Positions 54,496-64,000 of a stretch of DNA of 64,000 bases are shown here, piece by piece. Under the pieces are notes generated by a model. It did not search any database. It worked only from the letters and a program-made list of their open reading frames with translations, and was not told where the DNA came from. Made by a program: the position numbers and the translations under genes. Source of the DNA: Saccharina japonica (Eukaryota; Sar; Phaeophyceae; Laminariales; Laminariaceae); assembly GCA_008828725.1 (NCBI GenBank), contig MEHQ01004543.1, forward strand, positions 230,528 to 294,527. Direction: 5' to 3'. Numbering within the stretch: the first letter of the stretch is position 1; every line of letters begins with the position of its first letter.

Positions 54496-57400
54496 AGTAG
54501 GGAGGGAGAAAGACAGAAATGCGAAGATAATGAATGGGATTGTAATCATAAGTGGACTCGACCGGGAAAAAAAAATTCGTACGTACGACGTATATACGTT
54601 CATGCCATACATTACGTAGCGAAATTGATAGCGAAATCGATGTAAAACGCCCAAACGGGTAGGGTGGATCGTAACTGATCCGAGTCTGGCGGGAAGGCTT
54701 CTTGGCCTGGGTTTTTGTTGGTGGATGAGCTTCGGCAAGTTCCACACTACCCGGAGAGTTTACTCTTCGGGTGGCTATCCCCACCGCACCGGGCCCCTTC
54801 GGGGGTCAGGTCGGGTCAACATGCTCAAGTTTCCGGAGTCGTAGGCAGCAAGGGCTGATACTTCCGAGGGGGCATGGAGTGAATTGACACACGACACGCA
54901 GTGAGACGTGGAAGTGTGGAGGGCGTAAGCTTTATTTTTACCCATCCGCCGGAGGAAAATAAATGTATATATGTAAAAATGTAAAAAAGGCGCCAAGGCT
55001 ATTCGCAAAGGGGCGCGACTCTAGGGGGCGCGAAGGTAGAAGATAAACGAAAATTGATAGCGAACTTTCGATTAGCTTACGTCACGGTAGCCACGGAGAC
55101 CGCGCGGAGAGGATGAACGAGTTAGCAGAACGGCGAACAGCTGATCGCTAGCGTTAAACGTAAAAAAAGTAAACAGTTCCATTGTCTATTGTCCACAGGG
55201 TGTGAAATATACTTCGAGGTATACCAGGTATACCATAACATATGCCCTGGCGTCTGGCGTGCACTATAAACGAGAACGGTACGTATAATATGTGCGTATG
55301 CCGTATACCGGGTACTTCATACGAAAACGATACGTGAAATTTTTCGAGTACATACGGGTACCATGTTATACGAGAACGATACGTGCAATATTTTGAATAC
55401 ATATCATACGGGTACCACGTTTTTTTGGCCATAGGCGCTGCTGTTGCACCTCCTTTATCTTTGGGTGGCGAAATAAATGTCGGGAAGAAAAAAGAGCTAC
55501 AAAGTGGTACTTATAGCGTTCGGTCTTATAGATCTTCCAGGGGTGGATTTGATAAAAGTATTATACCAGGTATAGTATTATTAATTGTTATTGCACGGCC
55601 AAGGAACGGGTTGGCGTGCTTATTCCACAAGTGTGTGTACTCGTACATAACCATTTATTACTAGAATCAGCCGCCGGCGCCGCCGCTACGGCCGTTGCCA
55701 CCGCTGCCGTAAGCTGTGGCTTGGAAAGACTCTACTTTATAGGCGTCTTCGCGTATTTTCGAAAATATATGCCACCCAAAGATATAAATCCATGTCGAAC
55801 AAAGAGCTTATCTGCAACCCAATTAAAGTCCCTATGTATCGTTCAGACCAGTGGAATATCATACCTGGTACGTGGTACGTGTATACGGCGTACTGCACGG
55901 TGTGAGGATCCCACAAACCAACGTATATCAGCTACGTTGTATACCATATTATATATTGATTTTATCATATTTATAGATTGTAAAATTCACTCTTATGAGT
56001 GTGAATAGTTCTTGAAAATTGCGATTTTATTTTATTTTATTTTATGTATGCGATCGTACGTATATGTTTTTCATTTCGTTTCATTTCGTTTTTCGTTTGG
56101 TTTCTCCTTGTCTGCGGCTCTTAGGGTGCGAATTAACGAAGGCAAGTTTCAAATCGAATCGATTTCAAATCGATGTTTTTTTATGAATCGAATCGATTTT
56201 TTTTCCGATTTGAAGTGAAAATACGGCTTTGCGTCCTATCGGGTGAAACCACGTATGTTCCATATGTTCTCGAAATGTGAAAGTGGGACGAAGCAAGGTG
56301 GTGAGCAGGGAGGGAGGGAGGGAGAGGGGAAGGGAGGGAAGGGAGGGAGGGAGGGAATACTGCTCGTACACGGATGAAATCCGATTCCACTTGAAATTAG
56401 ACACTGGTCTCGGGCGAGCGATTGCTGCTGCTCGGCTCGCCACTCCGTTTGGGATGCTGGCAGCCAACCCTGATTACTCCACACACAGGGCACCCCATTA
56501 GGTATGGTTTGAACCATGACGATCGCCTCCTCGAGGGCTATCGACCCGTTGCGTGCGGTACGGGTGTAGCAGTTTTGAAATAAATTTGTTTGTGGGTGAC
56601 CCTAGACTGACTCTCATGGGACAGACAGACAGACAGACAAACAGCTTTTTTTAATCGGTTCTAGAAACCACAAGTTGCACTTGTGGAATACGTCAGCTGT
56701 GAGTTCGACCGATTGAACGGTTGATACTCAAATTTGGGAGCTGCGTGGATTGTAAATTTGCTTTGATCCCACTTTGGCCCCACCATCGAAAGTGATTTAG
56801 AATCGTGAACAATCAGCAGCCTGACCCCTGGAATATCTACAGGGGTCGTCATTTGAGAAAGACCGGGATTTTCCAGGAATGTTGCCTGTGATTTTTTTTT
56901 TCCAGAGTGGCAACAAAAAAAAATGAAAAGAGCCGGCAGCCAAGAATGGTATTCAGCTGTAAAATAGGCCGGGAGCTTAGATGGCTTTCATGGAAACGCA
57001 CAGCTGGGCATCACTGTATACACCTACACTGGCTGGGGTACGTTTGCCGCAAATCCCATCTCGACTGATCCCTCGTGGCCAAAGCACGGTGGTTGGATTT
57101 GGCAACGAGGTTTGTGTCTCCGAGCTGCTGCAGTTTTGCAAATCGCTGTCCCAGCTACGCTTTCAAACAAACTTAATAGGGCTTGAGCCAGCATATCCGC
57201 CCAACTAAACCAGGGTTACGAGGCACTACATGACCCACGGGGTCGTTGTAACGTTGGCCGTTTTCAATTTCGATGCTTGCATCGCTGGTGGTGTCAATCG
57301 CCGCGTACTCGAAGTGCACCATTACATTGATGGGCTTCGGCCATCCATCGAGCACACGAGACCAAAACACAGAGCTGCAGGAGCACGGATCTCATCACCG

Positions 57401-57667
57401 CCTAGGGGAAAAAAAGGAGAGGGGGATTTACATCGAGGCTGGGGCTATAGCTCAGGCGATGCTATAAAAAATACACTCACTTACTTGGAGCCTCAAACTC
57501 TCCCATCACGAGCCAGATATATGTGGTACAACGACGCAGAAGAACTCCGCCAATTCTCGGACGCAACTAAACTACAATAATAATACTCTGGTATCCCCCC
57601 CTCTCCCCCCAAAGCTCCCTGATGGCTATCTGCCCCCCCAAAACTCCCTGATGGCTACCTGTCGCAG
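54496..57667. other. non-coding or unrecognised
   Basis: AT-rich DNA with many ACCAGGTA and TACGTA motifs. Two minus-strand open stretches (57370-57173, INVMVHFEYAAIDTTSDAS; 56852-56661, GVRLLIVHDSKSLSMVG) look protein-like but I could not place them in a gene. Confidence 0.35.
56304..56356 (+). repeat. GGGA polypurine run
   Basis: About 50 bases of nearly pure GGGAGGGAGGG on the plus strand. It has G-quadruplex or triplex-forming potential. A similar run is at 11482-11520. Confidence 0.75.
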
Positions 57668-57960
57668 CTACTTAAAAGCATGCGCTTTGATGAACGCCAT
57701 CCTGGCTTTCTGCAGATAGAAATCAGTATTGCCATTGCCGCACGCCTCCGCCACTCTCTTCTCCAGTGACACGAACTGAGACGAAAGTTCGATGCAGGGC
57801 AGGGGGGCACCGGCCCCGCGCACTCTGGTATCATCATCGTTTTCCTCGTTCTCGTCAGCGTTTTTACCTCCTTGACGTGCTTGTGCCGCTCCACTGCTCC
57901 GTCATGTCGTCTACCGCGCCGAGTCGCATTGCCTCTACAACATATTTCTGGTCCTCTACT
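57668..57960 (-). CDS. probable last exons of an unrecognised gene (partial)
   Basis: The terminal exon 57775-57668 encodes FVSLEKRVAEACGNGNTDFY, continuing LQKARMAFIKAHAFK to a stop. It follows a clean TCGTCTCAG acceptor and a 92-bp intron (57776-57867) with donor GTCAAGGAG|GTAAAA. The upstream exon reads DGAVERHKHVKE in the matching frame. Its own 5' end is not fixed; a TTGTAG acceptor near 57930 is possible. The helical, charged C-terminus is coding-like but I do not recognise the family. The 491-bp transposon at 58070 lies just upstream, probably in the next intron. Confidence 0.4.
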
Positions 57961-58069
57961 GTCCCCCAAACCTCAGCTTTCCTAATGGCCTCTCTCGCAG
58001 GAGCAGCAGGCAGCAGGGGTCTTTCAGAGTGAGCCGCAGAAAAGCGGGATTTTACAGCAGTGGGGTTGA

Positions 58070-58560
58070 GACCAACTATTATGGGAAACATTATTTTTGG
58101 GCTCCAGGAACTGATTTCTAGGCCCAATATGCCCGTTTTACTCCGTTGGACAGTCAAAAACACCGATACACTCCTAAAGATCCACCCCGTAGTTTTTCGA
58201 GGGCTTTCTGGAGCAGTTCTCCGTTTTTCTAGGGTCTCGTTTTGATTTTTGGCGCAACTAATCACAACTAATCATTTTCCAGAAATAAGGCTTGTTGGTC
58301 AGAACTGGGGCCAAAAATAATGGATCTTTGAGGATTTTTGGCTAAAAATCATCATGTCCTCAGAACTGGCAACTTGGACGAACAGTCAAACTACGACCCT
58401 GGAGAAACGAAAAAGTACGTCAGAATTCTCTACGAAAACTACGGGGAGCATCCTGACGAGTCTATCGGTGTTTTTGGCCGTGCCGCAGAGTAAATCGCGT
58501 ATTTTTGGCTAAAAACTCAGTTTTGAGAGCCCAAAAATAAATTTCCCATAATAGTTGGTC
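58070..58560. mobile_element. 491-bp terminal-inverted-repeat element (GACCAACTATTATGGGAAA)
   Basis: Inverted ends GACCAACTATTATGGGAAA continue to ATTTTTGGGCTC on both sides, about 35 bases of near identity. The flanks show a 3-base TGA on each side, a possible target duplication. No transposase. A 3-base duplication would suit PIF/Harbinger or a relative. Confidence 0.75.
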
Positions 58561-58569
58561 TGAGGCAGG

Positions 58570-58790
58570 AAAAGGCCGTGAATAGGGCGTATAACGCGTT
58601 ATAGGGTCCGGGGCCTATTTATACGTACGAGTAGGGTGTGTGCGGCACGCCCTATATAGACGTATAATGCCTTATATATAGGGTGGAACCCGCCCTATTG
58701 AGAGTTTCAGTCGTGTCAGCCGATTTTGATCCGCCTTATCTCGGGTGGTCATGCCGCCTTGTAGCCCCGCCTATGGGCTAGAGGTGCTAT
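58570..58790. repeat. GGGCGG-type dispersed repeat, copy 3
   Basis: Has CGCCCTATATAG, ACCCGCCCTATTG, TCCGCCTTATCTCG and GCCGCCTTGTAGCCCC, diverged from copies 1 and 2. The GGGTCATAGCCCAT motif of the 21.4-kb hairpin lies just downstream. Confidence 0.45.
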
Positions 58791-59013
58791 GACCCTTATG
58801 GGTTACGAGTATGACCCTTTTGGAGGGTCATAGCCCATTAGAGGGCCCCACTACTGCTGTTTTGTGACCACAGATTCTACAGAACTGGTATCTCTCTAGG
58901 ATGAAGACGGACACTCTGGGTGTGCTTGATGTCAACGGGGTAGAAATAAGAACACGACACACACTGCTGCTATATGTACCCGCTTTTTGGAGGAGGCGCC
59001 TTTACCGGTCTTA

Positions 59014-59270
59014 TCCCACAAATCGTACCAGATAAAGTACCAAATATATTATGATTTCTTGTTGGTTTTACGTGTTTTTGGGTGTTTTTTTTAATCAAAT
59101 CACGAGAAGCCGTCGACCCAACCCAGCCCTAACCCTAACCCCAACCCTAGTGCAGGCTAAGGCTCGACCCGTGCGCGGCTTCGCCGCGCGTTTTGGACAA
59201 TCTGAAAAAATCTGCGGACCACCACAAAACTGTAATATATTTGGTACTTTATCTGATACGATTTGTGGGA
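59014..59270. repeat. foldback with 38-bp arms around telomere-type repeats
   Basis: Arms 59014-59051 and 59233-59270 are inverted copies with one mismatch, beginning TCCCACAAATCGTACCAGAT. The loop holds CCCTAACCCTAACCCCAACCC (59126-59146; one base more than three clean units) and a GC-rich GCGCGGCTTCGCCGCGCG hairpin. Confidence 0.8.
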
Positions 59271-60789
59271 CAAGAGCTCTGTGGCAAAGGCTTCGTACGA
59301 GTACGTACTGTTTTGGAGGGCCGTACGTAGCTCATCAATGTATTCAGTTTGCCATCTGACAATTAATTTGCAGCTCTTCTCAATCCTACATATCATACCA
59401 TTCACATATACTCATCAATCATCCCTGTGAATACTTGACCCTTTACCCTTTACGATATTATATGAATGACTTCACCGATACTCTCATACTCTCATACATA
59501 TCATACGTATGATATAAATACATGTACGATATTGTTGGTGGTCTCGTGTGAGAGCTCGGCTTTTCTTAGACGTAGATTTGAGCCTTTTTCGCGATATCTC
59601 GCGATGAGGTCCACCCGGCGGCACGCAACTCGCTCATCGTGCTCGACGATCCCTGCTCTGCTTACTCTGCAAAGGGCGGCCTCGGCCTTGCCCTACACGA
59701 GGCCCACGGGGGTACGTTTGTTTGAGGATGTGTTGCCTATTTGTCACAGGCTCGCCATACGAACGCACGTCGTTTTTCTTTTCTGACAGTCCCGTGCGGG
59801 ATGATTATCTATTTTGGACCTTAGGAGACCCGATAATATCTACCGCATGCGCTCCTCAGGAGCGTGTCGGGAGAATTTATCGGTTTACGTGCCCGTCGGC
59901 CTGGATATAGTACCGGGCAGGGCCTCGCGTGCGCTCGCGGGCGTGAACATGCGGGCGGTGGGCGCTGCAGCAACGCTTACCAAGCATATGGTGATGGAGA
60001 GCGCACATGCAAAACACACACGCTCTTTTTTTTACATGCAGCTACATGCATAATCAAAGATTCCATTTTTTATGTCGACGACGAACCCGGATTTTTATAC
60101 GACCACGCACTACTACTGTACTGCTGATATACACGTACGTACGTACGCACGTATGATACAGTAGTACCAGCACCACAGCAGAAATAGACCTGTGTACCAT
60201 GGGTTCATACGTACGTGGTACACCAGTGTGATACTATGATACTATTATTGCTGTTTGTTGTTTCTGTTCGTATGCGAGCGATGGACACTCCAACTTTCCC
60301 AATAAAATTACGGTGATGGTCGAGAACTTGCTTCTTTTCGAAAAAAGTGGTTCCGAATTCATTACCGGTATACGTATACTCGTACTCGTATTGCATCTAT
60401 AGTTGTCCCGTGGTCTACATGCAAGATCCAAGATTACGTTTTTATGCTCGATGCTGGATTTTACGAACTACTTACCGCTGATACACGTACGGATTTTTAT
60501 ACGAGCTCACTGCTGATATACACGTACGTGACGCATGCTACGACAGAGGTGCACCGTGTTTTTTCTGAGCTCCTCACTTGAGGAGCGTCATACCTCACCG
60601 AAAAAATGATTTTGGAGGAAAATAAAAGTGCTGCCGGAGGATAAATCTCATGACCGAAGTATACTCTGAAACAGTATTCGTCACAAAAATGAAAGTCCGA
60701 CGAATTTGGGTTAAGGAGCCCGATCGTTCAGAAAACGATTCAGCCAAAAAGTGCTACCTCTACCGTAGCACGAGTCACGTACGTATCAG

Positions 60790-60935
60790 AATACCTCAGT
60801 ACCACAGGGTGATATTTACAAGGAATAAGAAATTCGGGATCCGTTATATTGAAGTTAGTAAAAAACGCATCCTCTCCTCTCATGTAAATACGAAACCTAG
60901 CCTCCGTTTGTGAGTGTTTCTCATTGGGTGTCCTG
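60790..60935 (-). mobile_element. CAGGACACC-family MITE, reversed and eroded copy 4
   Basis: Right end GGGTGTCCTG followed by TA. The interior, read in reverse, matches copy 1 (TTTCAATATAA, CCGAATTTCTTATT). The left end is degraded. Confidence 0.5.
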
Positions 60936-61838
60936 TACTACTGCTGTACACGCCTTGGCAGTATAGAGTCGCTTTGTTCGCCCTAAGCTTAGCTATTAAT
61001 CTACCTCAGTAGACTACTCCTCGCCGTTACGGGCATTGCGCGTAGCCGCAGGCGGGCGTCAGCCCGCCGCGGCGAAGCCCCCCTTGTATATAGAAATTAG
61101 TATTATTAATGGAGCTCAGCAAATCGTCAGTTCTCCACGCTCGGGCCATTTGCATATCTCAGGAAAACCTGACTTCTCGACGCTCGTGCGTCGCGCTCGG
61201 TATCTTACCCCCCGCCGTGATGAATTAAGATTTTTTTCCGCCGCCGTGATGAATTTTGATATTTTCCAAGTTCTATTAATTTAATGTGTGAGGATGAAAC
61301 CCTGATGAATGCTCCGCTCCGTATCCGGACTATTACAGTGATGAGATTTTTTTCCCCCGCCCTCATGAATTTTTCGAATTTTTTATCCAAGTTCGATTTT
61401 TTTCCCCCCGTCCTGACGAATTTTCGAAATTTTCTATCCAAGTTCTATTAATATGTTTATCACTTTTATGATGGAGTTTGTGTGAGGATGAAAATTAGCA
61501 CCCCTCTACGTATATATGATACCAGTCATTTACTTGATACCAGGTATGGTATATCAGATATATTATATGTCTTCGTACGAGTACTAATTTTGCTGCTATT
61601 AATATATGATCACCTGAAGAAGACATTAATTAATCTGGATAGAGGTAAATATTGATCAATTATGTTGATAATATAATCAGTATTAATATTAATACACATG
61701 CACATAACAATACGCGTGCAGCGTATAATAAAAACAGTGTTCATATACTGGATGGTATGATATGAATGTATGAGTACGGGTATTGATATTGTATTGATAG
61801 ATAGATGTTGTCGTCGTGTTATTTTTTTTGCCCATTTT

Positions 61839-61929
61839 AACCCTTTCAGGACTGCAGTCCCGTTTTGTGGACAAACCACTCTAATTCTAAGCAATTTGTC
61901 CCCATAACGGGACCCCAGTCCTATAAGGG
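61839..61929. mobile_element. 91-bp piggyBac-type MITE remnant
   Basis: TTAA then CCCTTTCAGGACTG at the left; CAGTCCTATAAGGG then CTAA at the right. Same layout as the 42.6-kb element, with a degraded right target site. Confidence 0.55.
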
Positions 61930-62339
61930 CTAAGTTGTTGTTGCTGTTGTTGGTACGTTGTTTACGTTGTTGTTACGTAATGTTGTTTTTTTAGTGTCGC
62001 TACGTACGAGTTCGACTACGAGTTCGTGTTTTCGTATGTTGGGTATTTTTTTGTGTCGCTATACCAGGTTATTATTTGAAGTACCCCTTTACGTATATAC
62101 GTAGTGATACCAATTATTATTTTTTCAAGTAAACAGGTATTATTATTTTTAATATTACAGACGTAGACTTTTGTACCAGGTATTATATGTATGTATGTAT
62201 GTTGCCCATTTAATGTGTTGTTGTTATTGTTGTTGTTGTTGTTGAGCTTTTCAATTTTCGCTTCGGTATGTAGAGGGATGTCATGCTCCTTTTTCTCCAT
62301 GGCTTTGGCTTCTTGGGCATAACTCCCGGAAACACGAGA

Positions 62340-63640
62340 TCGTAAAAGGATGTGGCTGTTGTCTGTCGCGTGTCGCACGAGAAAAAAACGTTTGTATGCT
62401 TCTTGGGTATCCCTGCCGTATTTCAGACACATGAGCGTAGATGGATATGGCAGTTGTACGTCGTGTGTTGAACTGGTGGTAAACGTTTTTTATATTTTGA
62501 TTGTTGTGTCGATTTTCGTATATGGGTGTGGCGGTTGTCTGTCGTGTGTCGCACGTGAAAACGGTACCGGTATAGCGGTAGAGTGAAAAAATAATATTCT
62601 GTTCGTGGATTTTATTTCATGGCTGCCGGACACGAGAGCGTAGATGGATGTGGCGGTTGTCCGTCGTGTGTCGCACGGGAAATAGTTTTCGTTTTATCCC
62701 ACGGTATTGCGGTAGAGTGGTATATTATGTTCGTGGATTTTGTTTTTCATGGTGCGGCTTCTTCGGTTAGGACCGCTGTAGACACATGGGCGTAGATGGA
62801 TGTGGCGGTTGTCTGCCGTGTGTCGCACGGGAAATCGTTTTTGTTTTATCCCACGGTATTGCGGTAGGGTGGTACGTTCTGTTCGTGGCGGTTGTCCGGT
62901 GTGTGTCGCGCGGGAGAGCGCTTTTTCTTTTTTGATTGTTTCGTCGAATTCTCGAGTTGTCTTGGACATCACTGCCGTAGACACATGAGCGTACATGGAT
63001 GCGACGGTTGTCTGTCGGGTGTCGCACGTTTAATCATTTTCGTTTTATCCCACGGTATTGCGGTAGAGTGGAATAATCTGTTCGTGGATTACTTTTTTCA
63101 TGGGTTTGGTGTCTTGGGCACCACTGCCGTAGACACATGAGCGTAGATGGATGTGGCGGTTGTCTGTCGGGTGGCGCACGGGAATTTGTTTTTGTTTTAT
63201 CCCACGGTATTGCGGTGGGGTGGTATATTCTGTTCGTGGCGGTTGTCCGGCGTGTGTTGCACGGGAAAACGCTTTTTATATTTTAATTGTTTTGTCGATT
63301 TCCCGATTTGTTTCGCGGTTGACTATCGTGTGCAGCACGGGAAATCGTTTTCGTTTTATTCCACGGTAGTAGCGGTTGAGTGGAATATTCCATTCGTGGC
63401 ATTCGTGGATTTTTCATGGCTTTGGCTTCTTGGGCACCATTGCCGGACACGAGAGCGTAGATGGATGTGGCGTTGGTCTAGCGTATGTTGCATGGTGTTG
63501 CATGGTATTGCACGGAAAAACACACCATTTTTTTATGTTTTGTGCTTTTTTACATGGATGGGTTGGGCTTATTTCGCGTCACTCCTTTAGTTGTCTGTCG
63601 TGCGTTGTGGGAAAGTGGCTTGGGTATACCATATTATAGA
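62340..63640 (+). repeat. complex tandem array with 351-bp higher-order period
   Basis: About a dozen copies of a core like GATGGATGTGGCGGTTGTCT with GTGTGTCGCACGGGAAA, often followed by GTTTTATCCCACGGTATTGC. Core spacings repeat as 152, 91 and 108 bases. Equivalent points recur exactly 351 bases apart (62639 and 62990; 62791 and 63142; 62881 and 63232). Edges are more diverged. Long open frames across it come from the repeat and are not called as genes. Confidence 0.85.
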
Positions 63641-64000
63641 GTCCGTCGATTTTATTCCATGGTTTGGCTTTGCTTGCCTCATTGCGTTGCTTTGTGTGTT
63701 TTCTTGCTGGAGAGTGTGCCTTTGATTGGGGCTCATTTATTGCGTCAGGGATCAATAATCGACAATATTTTAACGGGACTTCTTTCGATGTTATTGGCCT
63801 TTTTTGCATCATTAATTACGTCAAGAATCAACAATCCAAACTGGGTCTCTTCAACGGTCCCTTGGCATCGTAAACTGGAGCCTTAGCCTCTCGGTCCCTT
63901 GGCATCGTAAACTACCTGATGTATTGCGGCCTTATTCCTCCTTCGCTTCGCCGACGGCCTGGGCCGGCGGCGAAGCCCCCTTGTATACAGTATAATTAAA

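Larger units (their letters stand above)
58791..64000. other. repeat-rich right end, no gene recognised
   Basis: It includes a foldback, two MITE remnants, AT-rich DNA and the 62.3-63.6 kb tandem array. A plus-strand open stretch near 59607-59711 (ARNSLIVLDDPCSAYSAKGG) is coding-like, but no gene could be assembled. A CGGCGAAGCCCCCTTGTATA motif occurs at 61070 and again at the very end. Confidence 0.45.

Noticed and set aside
62892-63886. Cys/Trp-rich plus-strand frames of 80-147 codons
   Set aside because: They follow the 351-bp tandem array and change frame from unit to unit, so they are by-products of the repeat.

Overview
The window reads as nuclear DNA of a photosynthetic stramenopile (ochrophyte), most likely a brown alga or close relative. 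Genes are intron-rich with GT-AG introns, exons are GC-rich with Ala/Gly/Ser/Pro tracts, and introns and spacers are full of small DNA transposons and CTG/TACGTA-rich sequence. A thioredoxin exon encodes a signal peptide followed by a Phe-containing transit-peptide motif, as expected for a secondary plastid. No bacterial operons, rRNA or CRISPR arrays are visible. Lineage is inferred; exon joins come from reading splice sites, phase and family motifs, not from transcripts.

Layout. (1) 1.19-6.94 kb, minus: three-exon SAP30BP/HCNGP-like gene with a 4.1-kb first intron. (2) 10.2-20.7 kb, minus: five-exon gene for a ~1365-residue, mostly disordered protein with three RAD18-type (UBZ4) C2HC fingers, one of them split by an intron. 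(3) 21.2-23.9 kb, plus, divergent from it: ADAT3/TAD3, the non-catalytic subunit of tRNA A34 deaminase. (4) 24.46-24.87 kb, minus, convergent: Siva-like Cys-rich exon. (5) 26.9-28.8 kb, minus: orphan two-exon tail-anchored membrane protein. (6) 29.0-39.4 kb, plus, divergent from it: plastid thioredoxin whose WCGPC active site is split by a 9.1-kb intron. (7) 43.1-51.1 kb, minus: aldo/keto reductase in at least 12 exons. (8) Near 57.7 kb: probable terminal exons of an unrecognised gene. The rest is repeat-rich.

The most unusual content is in the repeats. The 9.1-kb thioredoxin intron holds a nested stack: a hAT-like element (8-bp target duplication) made mostly of CTCGGAGTA-type repeats, into which two unrelated hAT-like elements inserted, each with its own perfect 8-bp duplication. 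A second copy of the host element, at 19.2 kb, preserves the uninterrupted sites. Two separate foldback structures (7.8 and 59.0 kb) carry short CCCTAA telomere-type arrays between their arms. There are also TA-flanked and TTAA-flanked MITEs, tRNA-derived SINE-like units, and an array with an exact 351-bp higher-order period.

The genes do not form one pathway. They are housekeeping genes (splicing/transcription cofactor, likely DNA-damage adaptor, tRNA editing, redox) in alternating orientation with two short shared promoters, a compact layout stretched by transposons inside introns.
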